DNA of 64,000 nucleotides from Oidiodendron maius Zn (Eukaryota > Ascomycota > Leotiomycetes > Myxotrichaceae), in the NCBI GenBank assembly GCA_000827325.1, contig KN832870.1:2108001-2172000 (forward strand). The letters are read 5' to 3'. Made by a program: the position numbers and the translations under genes. Shown one piece after another: positions 1 through 11,858 of this stretch (its first letter is position 1; every line of letters starts with the position of its first letter). Below the pieces are notes generated by a model. That model did not search any database. It saw only the letters and a list, made by a program, of their open reading frames with translations, and had not been told where the DNA came from.

Positions 1-997
1 TGTGGCAAGGCCCATATCTCCCGGAGACGGTACTGATAGCATTGATGATCTTAAGTTTCCTGTTTCTAGCGGAGTTACAACCACAATCGAAACATCTAAT
101 TCAGCATATGCGGCGATGAAGGACAATCATCCGTCAAAGCCCCACGGTGCATTCTCGCTACTTCCGACATCTTTGTCTGGCGAAAATAAGGCGACCGGAA
201 AGGAAAAAGTGTCTGTTGGTAACACAGCAACAGACCCCACAAATATGCCAAGATCACCATCGCTACGATCATGGCTGAGGCTCCAGAACGTTTCACCGTT
301 TGGGCCAATACAGCTACCCACAGACCAAGGATCAGAAGGTCCTTTAGGCGGCCAGCTCAAATCCCCACTTCGAAGATCCCCGCCCCCTAGGTTTATTCTC
401 GACGTCTCGCTAGATAAGACCATATCAGCAGACATATTATCCCCAGTTTCTACGTCTGTGTCAAAGAATGATCCCACCAGCCGTCAACTTGTTGATCCAA
501 AAGCGATAGATCGGGGTTCCAAATTGCCGTCTACAAGTCAATCATATCGGGAGAGCAAGGCAAGCGAGTGGACTGATGCAATTACTGATGTAGGGTCAGC
601 AATGTTGCCATCTTCGCCTAAAGCCCCCGCAGAATCCGTTGCAGGAGCACAGCGGAACATGATGGGTAACCCGTCACCAGACCGACCCATCCGGAGCACA
701 GCAGAGTGGTTAATGGACCATGCTACTTTTCGTTCCTTCAATCCTGATATGTATTCTCGCGATATAAAGCAGAGCGATGACAGTCGAGGTAACTTGAAAC
801 TAAATATGTCGGGTGGTTTACCAACCAATCCCAGAGGCTCGAATGTGGCATTTCGACCGCGACCGAGACCAAACCTGCCGGACGATGGCGCACAAGCTTC
901 CAACAGATTTCTAGATCCTAAGGGTAAGAATAAGATCAATGCCAATGACGGAGATAAGACTCAACCTAATACGCCAGGTGTTGGAAAGGCTATATGA
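1..997 (+). CDS. 3' part of an unrecognised disordered protein
   Basis: An open frame enters from the left edge and ends at TGA 995-997, so about 331 residues of the C-terminal part are visible. Composition is rich in Ser, Pro, Asn and Asp with many charged short stretches and no membrane segment or domain I recognise; it looks intrinsically disordered throughout. Several SP, RSP and PRSPS sites would suit proline-directed phosphorylation (inference). The true start and any upstream domain lie outside the window. I cannot name a family. That it is coding at all is supported by the unbroken length and a composition unlike the AT-rich sequence that follows its stop. Confidence 0.6.
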   Translation, partial: VARPISPGDGTDSIDDLKFPVSSGVTTTIETSNSAYAAMKDNHPSKPHGAFSLLPTSLSGENKATGKEKVSVGNTATDPTNMPRSPSLRSWLRLQNVSPFGPIQLPTDQGSEGPLGGQLKSPLRRSPPPRFILDVSLDKTISADILSPVSTSVSKNDPTSRQLVDPKAIDRGSKLPSTSQSYRESKASEWTDAITDVGSAMLPSSPKAPAESVAGAQRNMMGNPSPDRPIRSTAEWLMDHATFRSFNPDMYSRDIKQSDDSRGNLKLNMSGGLPTNPRGSNVAFRPRPRPNLPDDGAQASNRFLDPKGKNKINANDGDKTQPNTPGVGKAI

Positions 998-1595
998 AGG
1001 ATGCAAATATTTATACTATCACATAATATACATTCATGCACCCATCAACTAATCTCCTATATTTCCTATCAGGAGATCTTGTATGATCCTCTTATTATCG
1101 GTATCGCTTAACATTACTACCTGAGCCTTTCATCTGAGCGGCAATTTATCACTATATCTGATGGCTCAGTCTACAACTGAGATACATAATTATATTAGTG
1201 TACTCTCCTAATTCCAAATCCCCTCATCCGAAGGCTATAAATAGCGTCGTAATTCATGTATTTGTTGCACTTCCACGACTACGATGCCCCACCTTGGAAG
1301 AACATCAGAGACTGGATGCTCAGTTTCATATTGGGTGCCACAAAGCGACCCCAACTGTCCGCCTGCAAAAGAGAAGCCATGTTTATCCCCTATTTGAGTA
1401 ATGTTGGACTCTCTTTCTGATGTTCGTGACATTATCGTTGCTATAGCGTATCGATGCCTTCGTAAGTAACGGCTCTGCGAACGAAATGAAATCGTGTCGA
1501 GTTCTACTCGTAGGCAGTATCCAGGATTAGGAGAACGATAGAGGATGAGATTTAGCAAAGTTTATCTCAATCCCAATCAACCCCACTCCCTCGCT
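998..1595. other. intergenic, convergent 3' ends
   Basis: This is the stretch between two convergent genes. It is AT-rich over 1000-1200 with several TATATT and AATAT tracts of the kind used for fungal 3' end formation. No coding signal was seen on either strand. Confidence 0.6.
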
Positions 1596-3418
1596 CTACC
1601 ATCCTTCCACGCGTCTCATCCTCAAATGCATCCCCTCAACCGGTTTTGTCGTTACCGCTCCCGCAATTCTAATCTCCTGGTTTGGATTCTGCATCTCAAA
1701 CTCAAATCTGCCCACCACACCGGCAACCGCACACCTGAGCTCTGCGCGCGCAAAATCCTTCCCGATACATGCACGCTGGCCATGGAGGAAAGTAATCTGG
1801 GAGAAATTTGTCGCTGCCCCACCATTGCGGTTACACGTCTGATGGCCCTTCTCATCCGTATCGATCCAACGCTCGGGACTGTACTCATCTCCCGTCTCAC
1901 CCCAGAAATCAGGGCTACGGTTGATGGCGTAAGGGCACAGGACAATGCGAGTGCCTTTGGGGATGCGCTTACCAGCAACAGTGGTGTCGCGCACGGACTC
2001 ACGGATGGTGACGGGGACTGTAGGATACAGGCGAAGGACCTCCTGGCAGACACCGTTGAGGAGGGGCATAGCCTCCAGCTCGGCCCAGGTGATGGGATAG
2101 TCAGCGGAAGGGATTGTCGCGCGGATCTCTTCCCGGAGACGGGTCTGGACGCCAGGGTGCTGACAGAGTTGATAGCAGCACCACGTTAGTGCGCTGGCTG
2201 TGGTCTCGTGCTGTATTGGGAGTCAGATAGGAAAGTTCGAGGGCGTGAAAAAGAAGGAATAAACATACTCCTGCGGCCAGGAAGGTCAACATCTGGTCGA
2301 CCAGTTCACTATCAGTGAAATCCCCGCTTGTCATCATTGATCCCAGAATATCCGCTTCCAATTCCTCTTGCTGCGATTTTCTTTCTTGAAGTGCAGTCCT
2401 CTTATCCTGGACAGTTTGATGGCACAGTTGACGGAGGAAGCCCACCTCGGTATCAATAACCCTGTTAAGTCGCAGTGGCAGCCTCTGAACAAACCATTGA
2501 GGCAAGGTGAAGTTCAGAGCCAAGAATGCAATTTTCTCTCTGCTTGGCTCTAAAATAGCTAAAAAGCTGTCGGCAACTTTGTTTTCGGAGTGTGTCAGGG
2601 ACTGAAAGTCGCGTCCCATGGCAGCAGGGCCGATGATATCAAGTGTGAGTCGACTATTTAACATTAGGAATAATGTTGCTGTGTACACGCACGAAAGTTA
2701 GGGTGTACGCACCTCGCCCAAACACTCAGTTCAATGTTTCCAGCTGTATTGAAACCACTTGGATTCTCTTTAATATCCTCCTCAAGCTGAGAGAGCAATA
2801 TTCCCGTCTTCTCCCACATCAAGGGGTACAAAGCACGGATGTTCTTAATATTGAACGCAGGGGTGAGCGCCTTGCGCTGTCTCCTATGAGGGCCGCCCTC
2901 TGAGAGGATGAGCCCGAAGCCGATGATTCGGGCGAGGAAATTCCGGACCAGCCAGGGTTTCTCGAAGTCGTACGTATTAGTGCTCATGACATCCAACAGA
3001 GCCTGGTGGCTGGTGGCCACCAGATAGCTACGATTCACAGTGTCGCGGAAGTGGATTAGGCCATCGTTCGGGATGGTGCGGATCCACTTGAGAGGAGTCT
3101 TTCCTCGAGGGGAGTCAAAAAGCATCTTAGCATGGTGAAGGTGGCCCTAAGGGACTGTCAGATTCTGTTACTTTGAGAAGTGAGGTTTGTTGTTGTCTTA
3201 ATAAGGAATCGCACCTTCGCGAGGGGTAGATGTCTAAGGGGGTTAAAGCAGAGTGGCCAGATGAAAACGGACCAGGTGGCCAGCGCAGCAAAATTAATAC
3301 CAAAGGCCCAAAAGAACACCTGCCGAAATGCGCGATCAGGTAGGGTGGTCCTCAAAAGGACATAGGCCTCGCCGGCGCTGGCGATGAGATTGACGACCAG
3401 CTGGTCTCGGATATGCAT
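1596..3418 (-). CDS. cytochrome P450 monooxygenase, membrane-anchored, 545 aa
   Basis: Four exons on the minus strand: 3418-3215, 3146-2713, 2653-2269 and 2210-1596, giving 545 residues with every junction in phase. The N-terminus carries hydrophobic segments (about residues 10-60) that would anchor it in the ER, followed by a proline-poor hinge. Exon 3 ends in LAAG and exon 4 opens with HETT, together forming the I-helix oxygen-binding motif. The K-helix EVLR is near residue 398 and the haem-binding loop FLHGQRACIG has its Cys ligand near residue 489. Length is normal for a microsomal fungal P450. The WASRLTLDIIG and GMGRDF-like region and the HRRQRK block resemble the CYP3/CYP4-like fungal clan; the substrate cannot be told from sequence. 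It needs a cytochrome P450 reductase encoded elsewhere. No synthase backbone gene lies next to it, so there is no support for a secondary-metabolite cluster here. Confidence 0.93.
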
Positions 3419-4477
3419 GATGGTTCGCTTCAGAGACAGTATGTATAGATAGATGGTAATTGTTAGATGCCCTATAACCCGATATCAAAATGTGTATAGC
3501 AGTGATATTATCTTATTCTCTGATACTAGAAACGATATGTATATATATTAAGGTATGCATGAAGGCAACAATCTCCGTCCTTAATCAAGGAGGCAGACTC
3601 CTGACGCAATGCAGCCTCGGCTCAGAAGCTCCCAAGTCCCTAGTCAAACGATATCACATGTAAAGGCGTCTCCCTCTCGAAAATCTCAACAATATTTAAA
3701 AAGGCCAAACACATTAGTCGTGGTAAACTTGTGCCATCGGCAAATGGTAGAGAAACCCCGCATTGCGTTCCTACTAGTGGATTTCCATTCGTTTCTGCTG
3801 GCCGCGATTGGGCAGTACACAAGAGGTGATTTGCCAATGTGACTTTCATATGCTCACGATGGTATCTCTGTATGCCATTCTAGAGTAACCCTCATATCTC
3901 TTTCCCTCTGGTTGCGCTATTTCTAGAATTTCTTTATTGGATATGCATTTGCGAGTTTTGCGATGACGTGTGGTAGTGACGAGTCTCAGGCAGCAACCTG
4001 AAAATGCATGAGGATATTCTCCTGCTGGCACATGCTACTATGGTAAGAAACGGCTCTTTTAGTCCTATCCCTCGGCGAGAGTAGTATCCTCTGCCGGTAG
4101 AATTTGTTGAGATGTCCTCCCGGGTTAGTTAGCAAAGTAAAGACGAGAGCACGTAAGGTGAATACGAAGACTGTTGTTAGAGCTAGTTTTCGAGATATTT
4201 TTTTTCTGAAGTCACGGAGGCACTCACGAACGCTATGAAATATCTTTGAAATTTGAAAATTGGATGGTATTGATCATCAACCTACTCCTCTACAGGAGGT
4301 AGTATACCCAAATTTTCTAAGCTAAATCCCAAAAAGCAAATGCAACCCTGTTAATGATCGTTGAACCCACCCCAATGCTCCGTTCTTTCCGTTTCCTTAC
4401 GCCAAAATAAAATGCAATGAAATGCCATATTTTTTCAAACCCCAGTTATGCGAGATAGAGAGTTGAAGTTTAAGAAC
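3419..4477. other. intergenic, AT-rich
   Basis: Upstream of the P450 and downstream of the secreted-protein gene. It holds AT-rich runs such as the TATATATTAA-like stretch near 3540 and many short open frames without coding character. The P450 promoter should lie in 3419-3700, but no single element stands out. Confidence 0.5.
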
Positions 4478-4873
4478 TTAAGAGCTCTTCTTGACAGCAG
4501 CGCTCCAGGCAGGGATATCGGCTGCGAGAGGACTGAAGGTGTAGGAGCCATCGGCGTTCGCGACGAGCTTGCCGTGGGTCTCACCACTGCTCTTGTAGAT
4601 GTTGACGATGGAAGTGCAGTCGTGGAAGTTATCACCATTCTTACCGGAGATCTTGAAGCTGGTGGGAGTGGCCTGAGAGATGACAGCGTTGTCCTTCTGG
4701 AGACAGCCAGCGAAGGCGTTGGAGAAGTCATTGTTGGCATCAGTGTCACGGGCGACTGGAGCGTGAGGGTGGGTGATATCACGCTTCATGCCGCAGGTGA
4801 AGATAGGAACGCAGGAAGCCTCAACCATGGCGACGGCGGCCAAGACAGTGAAAGCAGCGGTGGTGAATTGCAT
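4478..4873 (-). CDS. small secreted four-cysteine protein, 131 aa
   Basis: A single-exon frame of 131 residues. The first 19-20 residues form a clear signal peptide (short N-region, hydrophobic LAAVAMV core, cleavage likely after VEA). The mature part has four cysteines (near residues 21, 27, 57 and 86), enough for two disulfides, and ends in a lysine/serine tail. The type resembles fungal small secreted proteins of unknown fold; I do not recognise a named family, and it does not match hydrophobin spacing (eight Cys in a CC pattern). A TATATAA box sits about 165 nt upstream and the leader contains a trinucleotide repeat. It could be a surface protein or an effector-like protein; neither can be shown here. 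Confidence 0.75.
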   Translation of the reverse strand: MQFTTAAFTVLAAVAMVEASCVPIFTCGMKRDITHPHAPVARDTDANNDFSNAFAGCLQKDNAVISQATPTSFKISGKNGDNFHDCTSIVNIYKSSGETHGKLVANADGSYTFSPLAADIPAWSAAVKKSS

Positions 4874-4982
4874 ATTGGCAGTTAGTTAGTTGTGATTAGG
4901 AAAACTTGAAAAATAGTTGGAAGTGATTGAGAAAGAGAGAGTTGTTTGTTTAGATGATTGTTGTTATGCGTGAAGCTGTTGT

Positions 4983-5004
4983 GATGATGATGATGATGAT
5001 GATG
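4983..5004. repeat. GAT trinucleotide microsatellite
   Basis: About seven copies of GAT in the predicted 5' leader of the small secreted protein gene (ATC on its sense strand). It lies outside the coding region, so length change would not shift a frame. Confidence 0.85.
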
Positions 5005-5036
5005 AAAAGAAGATTTACCTTGGACCACCTGTCTCC

Positions 5037-5044
5037 TTATATAA
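5037..5044 (-). promoter_or_regulatory. TATA box of the small secreted protein gene
   Basis: The minus strand reads TTATATAAGGAG here, roughly 165 nt before the ATG at 4873. A strong TATA fits a gene with sharply regulated, high expression, which is common for secreted fungal proteins. The role is inferred from sequence and position. Confidence 0.5.
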
Positions 5045-8000
5045 TTCTCGAGCCATCATACAATCGAGCAAGGAGGCCCAAAGAGCAGTATTGACTCGGC
5101 AAAAGGATGTGGGATGAGAGACCGCTTCCCTGCAGGAGCTCAGATGCTGAACTAAGTGGAAGATGGGACTTCCATAGCTGCTTCGATCCATCAATGCTCC
5201 AGGGATTCTGGCTGCAGCTCTTCATTCCAGACTGCACGCCAGGATGGGTAAAGGGCACGCTGGTGGGACTCGTGTGGCGTCATGGCCATGGCGGCTCTCC
5301 GACGGTCCCCCAAACCCGCCCAACAGACACTTGGCAGTGGCTTATAGAGAGCTAGATAGGGCGGCGCCTGGCACACTCCAGCTGGTCAGGTAGTAGAGCC
5401 TCCTCCACGAGGATCGGGATGTGAGGATTCAGAGTGGTGACGCCGTGTCTATGACCCTGAGAGGCGGCTTAAGCACAAGACTAAGATTTGCAGAGGATCA
5501 ATTACCTTAACTCGAAGTCGGCTAGCAAGCTTCTCGTACTGACCCAAAGCTCGGCAGTAGCAGCCCAGTGGCCGACATGTCTAAGCCATCGCCAGGATTT
5601 AAGGAGCTTGTGCTGTAGTGACAGTAGATAGTGGAGACACCAGATCCTTTGATGGAGTGATCCCGTTGGCTGGACAGTCTTGGCTAAGACTGTGGAAGGC
5701 TGAGCACCCGGAAACGACGCCTCGGTATTGTGTGTTGCTGGAACTCTCGCATCCATCAACATTGTGTAGCCAGAGTCTAAGTCACGTGCATACTGTTTAT
5801 GGCGCGGTTCACTGTACCTAATCCATACATGGCGGCTAAAGCACGTGCCGGCTGCGGCGTAGGAGGCTTTGCGCCTAATTTCGGGCAGAGGCGACCGTCG
5901 TATGCTAAAGGAGTCGCAGGACTAACAGAGGAACTGGCGCAACCTAATTTTAGGTCCTGCACACGTTTCTTCTACAGTGCGTAAATTCGTATCGGCACCG
6001 CTTTACTACCTCGGTCTACTAAATGAAGATACTGGTCAATTCGCGAGACTTGGCATTGTCCGATATCTCAAGGTCTCCCACCATCGAACCTTTTCCTTTC
6101 CTTTTTATTTGTTCCTCAACGCATATCCTTCATCTTCTGTTTGCCTCTCTCCAACTATCTTCTATCTACTTCACCTAGTGCTCGTGCCGTCTAGTATGTA
6201 TCCATTCCTTGTCGACACAACAGAGTCCCTGGCCTCGTGCTACTCGGGCAGCTGGTAAGATTACGATGGCAGACAACGAGCAGCGTTCCCGGAAGATGAC
6301 TCTGACCATCAGCCCGACGATCTATCTATTGTTCTTTATCCACGTCTCCACCATCTCATCAGACTGCTAACCCTAAAGGCAAATTCTCCCAGGTCGATGT
6401 GCTAACGAGTCGGTAGCCTATGCTTCGTTTTATGTCAGGGGAGGTCTGGACGGATTGATTCCTGTACCCGGGGATAACGCATCACAAAACCCATACTCGT
6501 ATTTTATATCCCACAAATGGCACACTCAGGAGAGGAGCAAGGTAGGTTTGCGGGAGAGGGTTGAAATATGTTGCAGATGCATATTTTGTGTCCTAAAAGT
6601 GGATATTCGACCGCAGCTGGCAGTCTCTTGTTTCTTCGTCGGTATCAATGCGATTCGCGCATGTCAATGTCATTCCAACAGATGGGCTTCGATAATATTT
6701 CGTTCAGATACCATTAACGCCTACACAGCCATTATGTCCTGGGCCTTGGGACATATCCCGCACCGATGACCCGAGAACACTATATTCTCTATGGCGGTCT
6801 TGAATCCCCTGGTTTCTATCCGAGATCAATATCAACAGGCGGACTGTATCGACTCATAACAAACTGAGGGCTGCCCCGCCTCGTTGCTATTATGATTATA
6901 CCTGCATTGGATCTGCAGATATCAGCCCACACCTATCTTTTCTAATCAGGCAAGTGATGCGATATTGACATGCAATACTTCCCAGTGGTTTATTTTTCGG
7001 CACTGAGACGCCACAGCCGCTGCAAATGTCGTACTAAACGGCAGCAAAATTAGCGTCCGCCTGAAAATCATTCATCTAAAGCCACACTGACGCCACGACG
7101 TGAAACGATTAATATATAAACTTGTTGCTTCTCCTTTACATTCGTAGATACGTAGCTAGACGATGTTGTGTTTGGCCTCGAACCAAAGAGCCTGAATCCT
7201 CCGTGGTCGGCTTTTGCAGCTTTCTTGCCAGACTTAGTCTCAGCGTAAAGATACATGAGGATATATTGACCTACAGTTAGTCGGGGAAGGGAGCGCGATA
7301 TTTTATAGGGGAATACCAAGATATTTACAACAGACGAGAGTCGGATCCAGAGAGTGGTGGTGTTGATATCGTGACGGACCACAACTGCCGCAAGGGTGAG
7401 GCGCGGTGAATTTTTGGGAGGGGGTGGTTAACACCACAACCTCCTCGTATGAAATTACTTACCTTCCAAAACAGCCCTCATTTGATATGATCTTCTTGAT
7501 GAGTTGCCTTTTATATGGACTGTAAAAGGCAGGATGTCTCAGCCCTGGAATAGGAAGCAACCGTTTACAAAACCCAGTAAAAGGTTAGGATTTTAATACC
7601 TAAATCTCTCCGGCTAAATTGTTCAAGAAAGAAACAAACAAACTAGAAAGAGTTCATTGTTACATCTGAGTAACCCGAGTTCCATTGCGGCCCTGGGCCT
7701 ATCGGGTAATTACCTGGATATTGAGTTATTGTTCCTACTTGGAGGATTAATAATGTTTTGATGTTGCTCTCGTCACCATGTCTGTTGGTTGGGTGGCTTT
7801 CGGTGCTGATAGATCCTAGGCGAATATTCTGGGGTTGCTGCGGTAGGGGATATGGCTGCCAACATCTACAGCATGTTACATCTTGCCCTGCCAAAAGACA
7901 ACAGATGAGGGGTAATGATATGATACAAGAACACGCAGATGGTGGCGTCCAGGATTTGTCGCCGAAAATCGCTCCGTAGGGAAGTGAGAGCGCCACATCG

Positions 8001-8925
8001 CTGATGCCGAGCGGCACTGCGGAGATGACCTATCACGAGGAACATATGCACGATGCCCTCCCAAAAGGTCATGCCCGATGGTCATCATTTCATTTCGGAA
8101 GACGAATGTTTGAATACGACACGCGGCCACGCTGCAGCAGATTATGGGAGATGAGCGAGTTGGAGAGCGGGGAAGTCCCGCGTGGAATAGCAGAGTGGAG
8201 ATAATGTCCAAGACCGGACAGGAGAACTGATCAGTGGCGTCAGGATCGACTGGAGCTCTGCAACTCTGCTGAGGTAGGAACCTACAGTACCCACTGACCA
8301 ACGGCCAATTTTACCACTATTGAGCGGTCTGGGTTCGGTCTTCATGTGTGACATGCAAGTTCGAGATCAAGTTCCATCCGGGGCAGCAGCCTAAGATTGT
8401 TGCTGAATCTAGGGAAGCTGTATAACAAAACGACAGCTGCTATGGAAAGGCTTGAGTACCCCAAAGACTTTCCCAGTCTATCTACGCCGAACCATCGCTT
8501 GAGAAGGGGTTCCATAACGACGCAGAAGAGCAATGACATGCCCGGGATGAATTTTGGGGCGTGTTGTATTGAAAGTTACATTCGAGTCGAGATATTCAAA
8601 TGCAGAGTTACCACTGCACAACACATCTGACGAACATGGAGTAATAAGCCTCCAAAGGTAGGGTGTTTCCGGCTAATTGTCTTTCAGGTACCCTAGAGAT
8701 CTGGGGACGCTATTCGGTTCTTTTCTGCCCTCTGGGACCTGGGGCTTCCCTATCCAGCAAAGGAAGGATTTGCATTCAGGCTAGGGTCGAGAATAGTTCA
8801 AAATCACGTCAATGTCCACTTCGTAAAATACAAAATTGCGAACTTTTGCTCTTCTCCCGTCGTGTCAATTCTGGCATCTTGTACCTTGTCGTCGTTCGCT
8901 GCGGGTACAAATAAGCCCTGGAGCC
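5045..8925. other. 3.9 kb gap with no supportable gene
   Basis: No frame here shows a recognisable domain or a coherent set of exons. Two places look like possible remnants. Around 6266-6530 on the plus strand, a hydrophobic leader-like frame and a further open stretch share one frame but are separated by stop codons. Around 7640-8540 on the minus strand, several frames contain hydrophobic segments resembling parts of a membrane protein, but no exon chain joins them. Both are too weak to call as genes. The last 150 nt should hold the GH92 promoter. Confidence 0.4.
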
Positions 8926-11655
8926 ATGAAGCACTCGTCGGTACGAAAAGAGCTCGCGTGGTTCTCCTATGCTGCTCTCTTGGTGGCCTCCACATATGGC
9001 CAGAATAGTCCTGGTTTTAAATATGTCAATCCACTGATTGGAAGTGCCAATGGAGGTTGGTTCAAATATCAAAACAATAATTTACGAGTATCCTGGCTAA
9101 TTTATGCCCAGGACATGTGTTTGCTGGAGCCACTTTGCCATACGGTAAGTTACAAATTGCACTTGTTCTCTATGCAGCATTAACAATATTTAGGTATGGC
9201 CAAGGCCGTCGCAGATACCAACGAGGACAATCAGGGCGGTTTTGCAAGTGATTCAACAGCGGTCACTGGCTTCTCCCACATGCACGATTCTGGCACAGGT
9301 GGTGTAAGTCAAGAGCTCTACCAATCCACATCTGCCAATGCGAGTGGAGAAGCAAGAAGAATTTCCAGTTCTCTTTGCACAAAGTTTTCACGATCTCATT
9401 ATTCTGTGCTGGTGATGTATTCTTCTGTGAAACGATAACTAACCAGGTCCTGCTAGGGTTCATCACTAGGGAATTTCCCACTCTTTGTTCAGTCGAACTG
9501 CCCTGGGAATGATATTAATCAATGCAAATACATGATCAACGACAGATCTATAGGATGGCTAAGCAATTCGGTCAAAGCCTCTCCAGGTTATTTCACCATA
9601 GAATTGGCCAATGGCGTGACTGCAGAAATGACCGTCACTAGTCACACTGCTCTGTATCGATTCAACTTCTCCAGCAGCGCGGGGGATCTCAAGCCTCTGA
9701 TTGCTGTCGACCTTATCGATCTGCCCCAGTCTCGCTCAAACGGTACTGCCACTGTAGACCCTTCCACTGGCCGACTATCAGGAAGTGGGACCTTCAACCC
9801 CAGTTTTGGCATTGGCAATTATGATTTGCATTTCTGCGCCGATTTCTCTGGAGCGTCAATAAGTGAGACTGGTGTGTGGATGGATACCCGGGCTGGTACC
9901 ACTCCAAAAACCATCTCTGTCACGAGTGATGGGGTCAACGGCGATTCGACCCTTTCTGGTGGCGCATTCACGCAGTTTTCAGCCCCTGCAGACGGCTCAA
10001 TTTCTGCAAGAGTCGGAGTCAGCTTCATCAGCGTTGCGCAAGCTTGCTCAAATGCAGAGAAGGAGATCCCTAACTTTGATTTTGCAAAGACACTCTCGGC
10101 CGCTGAGGCTGCTTGGGATAAGAAATTGAGCGTTATCAAACTTGATGAGACTGGCGTAGATCTTAATCTGCTGCAGACATTCTGGAGTGGTGTCTACAGA
10201 ACCATGATCAGCCCTCAGGATTATACCGGCGAGAACCCTCTTTGGAAGAGTAACGTTCCGTATTATGACAGCTACTATTGGTGCGTATTAATATGTTTCT
10301 AGCGTTTTGGGACTTACTGACATATCTTCTTAATAGTATCTGGGATCTTTATCGCAGCGTATTTCCCATGCTCACTCTTCTGGATGCTAGTACTTTGAGT
10401 GAACTGATTAACAGTCTGATTGATACATATAAGCATGAAGGGTACCTGCCGGATTGTCGCATGTCGCTCTGCAAAGGCTTCACACAAGGTGGCTCCAATG
10501 CTGACGTTCTCATTGGTGATGCTTATGTAAAGAATGTGACTGGAATCAACTGGAATGATGCCTATGCGGCAGTCCAGAATGATGCAGAGGTGGAGCCGTT
10601 AAACTGGTCCGTTGAGGGTCGAGGAGGGCTCACAAGCTGGAAGAATCTTGGATATATTCCTACTGACGACTTTGATCCTTACGGCGTTGGGCCACACACG
10701 CGAAGCATCTCCCGGACCGTTGAATATGCATACAACGACTTCTGCCTCGCTGAAATGGCCAACGGGTTGGGTCGTAAGTCCGACTACCAGAAGTATATTA
10801 AGCGTTCAGGAAACTGGCAGAATATGTTCCTGGCAGACCAGACTTCCACGGTCAATGGTCAACTCACTAATTTCACAGGCTTCCTGCAGCCAAGATATCC
10901 CAATGGAACTTTTGGTTTCCAGGACCCTACTTTCTGCAGTCCCCTGCTGAATCCTGATTCTTGCTTTCTCAACCCTGGTGGCCATGAGACATATGAAGCT
11001 AGCATTTGGCTTTACACATTGTACGCCCATTCCTCTTTCAGCTTCATATCACAGCATCCTGACTTTAATTAGCTACGCGCCGCACGACATGGCAACAAAT
11101 GTCGAACTTCTCGGTGGCTCCGAGACTTTTATAAGCCGTCTCTTATTCCTGCACCAGTCCGGCTTGCTCAATATTGGTGACGAACAAGCCTATCTTCCTG
11201 TCTTCCAATTTCACTACGGCGCTCGCCCTGCACTGTCTGCCAAGCAGTCGCATGTATACATCCCACAGGACTTCAACAACGCCACCGGTGGTCTTCCCGG
11301 AAACGACGACAGCGGTGCCATGGCCTCGTACATCACATTATGCATGATGGGTCTTTGGCCTGTTCCGGGCCAATCTGTCTACCTCATTACGCCACCATAC
11401 TTCCAAGAAGTTAACATCACAAACGGTCAGACGGGTAAGACTGCAACGGTCCGTAATGTGAACTTCGATCCTTCCTATGAAGCCATTTATATCCAGAACG
11501 CCACTCTCAATGGAAAGCCATACACGAAGAACTGGATATCCCATGACTTCTACGCTGAGGGCGGAGAGTTGGAGCTTGTGCTCGGCAGTACTGAGAGCTC
11601 TTGGGGCACAGATGTAGCTGATCTGCCACCGAGTCTGACAGCTTATAAAGCGTAG
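8926..11655 (+). CDS. secreted GH92 alpha-1,2-mannosidase-like glycosidase, 787 aa
   Basis: Six exons (8926-9055, 9112-9144, 9194-9303, 9457-10280, 10337-11020, 11073-11655) sum to 788 codons including stop. The N-terminus is a signal peptide (hydrophobic AALLVAS, cleavage near TYGQ). The N-terminal beta-domain contains the family signatures NPLIGS, PYGMAKAVAD, SHMHDSGTGG and SLGNFPLF; the (alpha/alpha)6 part has YYCIWD, HEGYLPDC, the GGSNADV loop and NDDSGAM near residue 670, where the conserved acidic residues of the active site sit. GH92 enzymes are calcium-dependent inverting exo-alpha-mannosidases acting on N-glycans or fungal mannan. Many N-x-S/T sequons fit a secreted glycoprotein. The start is the first ATG that supplies a signal peptide; an in-frame upstream extension exists but would bury it. 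Linkage specificity is not readable from sequence. Confidence 0.95.
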
Positions 11656-11858
11656 ATTAATGATTGGATTCTCGAACGACGGATAATATCATTTCCCGAA
11701 GTTCATAATCTTATTCCAGATGAAAGTAAAGATGAAGTCAAATATTCTACACCAATGAGACTGCGCACAACATATTACTCTTCTTATCTCAGTTTTGTTC
11801 GAACGCAAGTAGCAGGTAGCTACGAAATCCACCCCCCAAATCTCATCTTCCCCTCTGT

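Noticed and set aside
6266-6530. A leader-like frame (hydrophobic TIYLLFFIHVSTI) followed in the same frame by ANESVAYASFYVRGG
   Set aside because: Stops separate the parts and I find no GT...AG pair that would join them; it may be a remnant but cannot be supported as a gene.
1596-8925. P450, secreted protein and nearby regulators as a secondary-metabolite cluster
   Set aside because: No polyketide synthase, peptide synthetase, terpene synthase or dimethylallyl transferase occurs anywhere in the window.
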